Under the pieces are notes generated by a model, which had not been told where the DNA came from, searched no databases, and saw only the letters and a program-made list of their open reading frames with translations. 64,000 nucleotides of DNA from Planctomycetota bacterium (GTDB taxonomy: Bacteria > Planctomycetota > UBA1135): the NCBI GenBank assembly GCA_018671175.1, contig JABHIE010000018.1, positions 1-64,000 on the forward strand, in the 5' to 3' direction. Shown here piece after piece: positions 62,386 through 64,000 of the stretch (its first letter is position 1; the number at the start of each line of letters is the position of its first letter). Both the position numbers and the translations under genes were made by a program.

Positions 62386-63452
62386 TTTTGTAATTCTAAT
62401 TTACCGTTCGCCAAGAGGTCGCCCAAGTCTGTCACGCGGCCTAATTTGGTGTGCGTGCTACGCAAAAACATCGTACCCGCTGTCGGGGACGCAATGGTTT
62501 CTGGGAGGTCTTCGCCTAAACCCAAACGCACTAAAAGATCAGGTAGGTTTAAGCCCGTACCGGGGCACATTCCGATCCAGGCCGGGAATCGAGCGTTAAC
62601 CTCGACGAGGTGATATCGGCCGCTGGAATGTTCGCGCATCATTTCTAATTCAAGTGGGCCTTCCCAGTCAAGCTCGGCCAAGAATTTAAGCCCCGCGGCC
62701 TCGGCTTCTGGGTCATCAACAACCACTGCGCCGATTGCCTTGCCTGCTGCCGACAAAACGGTTTTGCGAATGGTAATCATCGCGAGCGGGTCGCCACCTG
62801 GCCGAACGACGGCGCAAATGTCGTATTCTTCGCCAACGACCTCTTTTTGCGCCAAGACAGGGTAGCCCCATTGATCGACAATTCGCTTAGCAACGATTTC
62901 GGCCTCTTCTTGAGATTTAACCCGATATGCATCTGCAAGTGAGCCTTTGAGCCAGCACGGGAAATCCCAGTCTTCTTGTTTCCAAAAAGTCTTAGGGTCA
63001 GTTACGACCTCGGTCGCGGGGCTATGCAAACCGCGCTCAGCAGCCCAATGGGGCAAGCGTTGTTTGTAGCGATTTTTCACCGACTCAGGAGACGGGATCA
63101 CCATCTCGATACCCATGTCAGAAAGCTCTTGCCGGTGCAAAGAGAACAAGGCCAACTCGCTATCTAGAGCAGGGATTAATAAATCGATCGGGCACTCTTT
63201 ATTAATTTCGCGCAATCGCTTCATTAATGTTGCCGCCGGGTCGCCAGGAAGTGGTGTTAAATAAACGGTATCAAATAAGTCATCGCGAAAATTGCCGGTT
63301 AAAGTTGGCTCGTAAGCAAGCCCAATGATTTTGATTGCATCGCCGCGTGCATCACGCAAAGCTTTTGCGATAGATAAACCCGGATATGGGTTTTCGCGGC
63401 CTTCCAGGCCTGTTACAGCAACAACTGGTTTTTTAGAGGTCGACGAGGCCAT
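62382..63452 (-). CDS. ATP-grasp ligase (carbamoyl-phosphate-synthase-like)
   Basis: A 356-residue ATP-grasp enzyme. N-terminal VAVTGLEGRENPYPGLSIA (pre-ATP-grasp fold), then the ATP-binding strands (FPCWLKGSLADAYRVKS with Lys, YPVLAQKEVVGEEYDICAVV), and the metal-binding end LELEMMREHSSGRYHLVEVN. ATP-grasp ligases join a carboxylate, activated as acyl phosphate, to an amine, thiol or bicarbonate. Its place beside a PqqD-like carrier suggests a peptide or amino-acid substrate. It starts 20 bases inside the PqqD-like gene and its stop overlaps the TPR gene start by 4 bases. Confidence 0.85.
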   Translation of the reverse strand: MASSTSKKPVVAVTGLEGRENPYPGLSIAKALRDARGDAIKIIGLAYEPTLTGNFRDDLFDTVYLTPLPGDPAATLMKRLREINKECPIDLLIPALDSELALFSLHRQELSDMGIEMVIPSPESVKNRYKQRLPHWAAERGLHSPATEVVTDPKTFWKQEDWDFPCWLKGSLADAYRVKSQEEAEIVAKRIVDQWGYPVLAQKEVVGEEYDICAVVRPGGDPLAMITIRKTVLSAAGKAIGAVVVDDPEAEAAGLKFLAELDWEGPLELEMMREHSSGRYHLVEVNARFPAWIGMCPGTGLNLPDLLVRLGLGEDLPETIASPTAGTMFLRSTHTKLGRVTDLGDLLANGKLELQK

Positions 63453-63687
63453 GATCTTGGAGTATGTTCAAAAAGGCATCGACATCTGTGCGGGCAGATA
63501 AAGGGAAAATATCGAACTCAGCAACGACTGCTTCTATCAAAGCTGCCCGACCATCACCGGCCTCGATGCGCGTCAACAAAAAGGCGGCTGTGTCGTTGAG
63601 GCCATGCACATTGCCGCTGCGAGGGTCAAACAAATAGCCGGGCGCATCGCCTTCGCGGCGCCACTGAAGGTTGGATCGAAGTTTCAT
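63433..63687 (-). CDS. PqqD-like peptide-carrier protein
   Basis: An 84-residue protein with the PqqD (RRE-type) layout: MKLRSNLQWRREGDAPGYLF at the start, NVHGLNDTAAFLLTRIEAG (the conserved L-N-x-T-A/S-x-x-I/L-x-x), AALIEAVVAEF, then DVDAFLNILQDHGLV. PqqD-family proteins bind leader peptides and present them to modifying enzymes in RiPP and related pathways. ATG 63687 overlaps the preceding gene's stop by 4 bases; an ATG 11 codons upstream is less likely. No precursor peptide gene is visible in the window. Confidence 0.8.
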   Translation of the reverse strand: MKLRSNLQWRREGDAPGYLFDPRSGNVHGLNDTAAFLLTRIEAGDGRAALIEAVVAEFDIFPLSARTDVDAFLNILQDHGLVDL

Positions 63688-64000
63688 GATGGGAGGTAGG
63701 AAGAAGCCGCCGTTTTCCATTTATGCGACAAGCGCAAGTCGCCGAGTTTTTCGGCGACTTGCGCGCCCAGTAAGAACCACGGAGAGGGCGTTAGGTTCCC
63801 TTTAATCTGAGATTGAATGAGCTCAAGTGTTGTTTCTAAATCGCCGAGACTTTGCGCTTGAATCGCGCGCACCCAAACGGCCTGAGCTGATTCATGTTGG
63901 CAATCAAAAGTGTGCTCTGAGCCACCACAGTGCTCACTGGCCAAATCATGCGCCAAGCCACCGAGCAGGTGATTTTCGAGGGCGTCCAAAACGCCTTTTT
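63684..64000 (-). CDS. Unknown protein, 3' part (runs off the window)
   Basis: The frame is open to the end of the window, so the gene starts beyond 64000 and the visible C-terminal ~105 residues are all that can be read. They include a His/Cys-containing segment (ASEHCGGSEHTFDCQHE) and a helical C-terminus resembling a TPR pair (AQSLGDLETTLELIQ, FLLGAQVAEKLGDLRLSHKW). In some PqqD-type clusters a kinase or nucleotidyltransferase gene occupies this place, but nothing visible shows that here. It is translationally coupled to the PqqD-like gene by a 4-base overlap. Confidence 0.7.
   Translation of the reverse strand, partial: KGVLDALENHLLGGLAHDLASEHCGGSEHTFDCQHESAQAVWVRAIQAQSLGDLETTLELIQSQIKGNLTPSPWFLLGAQVAEKLGDLRLSHKWKTAASSYLPS

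Noticed and set aside
1-64000. CRISPR array, tRNA, rRNA, prophage or insertion sequence
   Set aside because: I saw no regularly spaced short repeats, no cloverleaf-type sequences, no transposase or integrase, and no phage structural genes. A dedicated tRNA or IS search could still find something short.

Overview
The window looks like a chromosome segment from a free-living, probably marine, Gram-negative bacterium of the Planctomycetota or a close relative. The evidence is a DUF1501/DUF1800 pair, secreted proteins with FG-GAP, Asp-box and calcium-loop repeats plus a recurring beta-rich tail, an ECF sigma factor fused to a large extracytoplasmic part, an RHS protein, a YdjY-type protein, and an outer-membrane barrel of the DUF5916 type (implying an outer membrane). 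The assignment to phylum is inference; there is no rRNA or tRNA in the window. Genes are tightly packed, with many 4-base ATGA overlaps. Several operon-leading genes have a -10-like hexamer about 6 bases before the start codon, suggesting leaderless mRNAs.

Layout. 1-712: 3' end of an FG-GAP secreted protein. 743-9653 (minus): nnrD, a HEAT-like secreted protein, a YdjY-type protein, a small membrane protein, inositol-phosphate synthase, queA, a DprE1-like oxidase and a dual-specificity-type phosphatase. 9736-16497: housekeeping genes in mixed orientation (methyltransferase, ygfZ, gpmI, M48 lipoprotein, ROK kinase, M20/M42-type peptidase, DUF4870 protein). 16595-24470 (minus): an AT-richer accessory island with a truncated RHS gene, a sigma-factor/TM/carboxypeptidase-regulatory-like fusion, a partner exported protein and a 37-residue secreted peptide; it carries direct repeats derived from RHS sequence. 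24487-34995 (minus): two unknown genes, DUF1501/DUF1800, a lipoprotein, an STT3-like GT-C enzyme, a DUF5916 protein and mutY. 34997-37863 (plus): a methyltransferase and a membrane protein.

38058-47964 (plus) is a run of secreted or surface proteins: an Asp-box protein, an FG-GAP protein split by an in-frame TAG, a small secreted protein, a calcium-loop protein, a von Willebrand A protein and a secreted metallo-beta-lactamase-fold/lamin-tail protein, with a TPMT-like methyltransferase embedded. Two near-identical intrinsic terminators separate units. 47954-52183 (minus) is lpdA-lipB-acetate:CoA ligase (ADP-forming): lipoate transfer, lipoamide dehydrogenase and acyl-CoA/ATP metabolism. 52279-55218 holds a hemerythrin-like protein, a lipoprotein, a GT2 glycosyltransferase and a radical SAM protein.

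55252-64000 (minus) is the most interesting stretch: one tightly spaced operon, running off the window, encoding an unknown protein (partial), a PqqD-like carrier, an ATP-grasp ligase, a secreted TPR protein, a degenerate ATP-grasp paralogue, a PLP fold-III decarboxylase, a urea-transporter/Sir2 fusion and a lipoprotein. The PqqD, ATP-grasp and decarboxylase set suggests a peptide- or amino-acid-modifying pathway whose product I cannot name.
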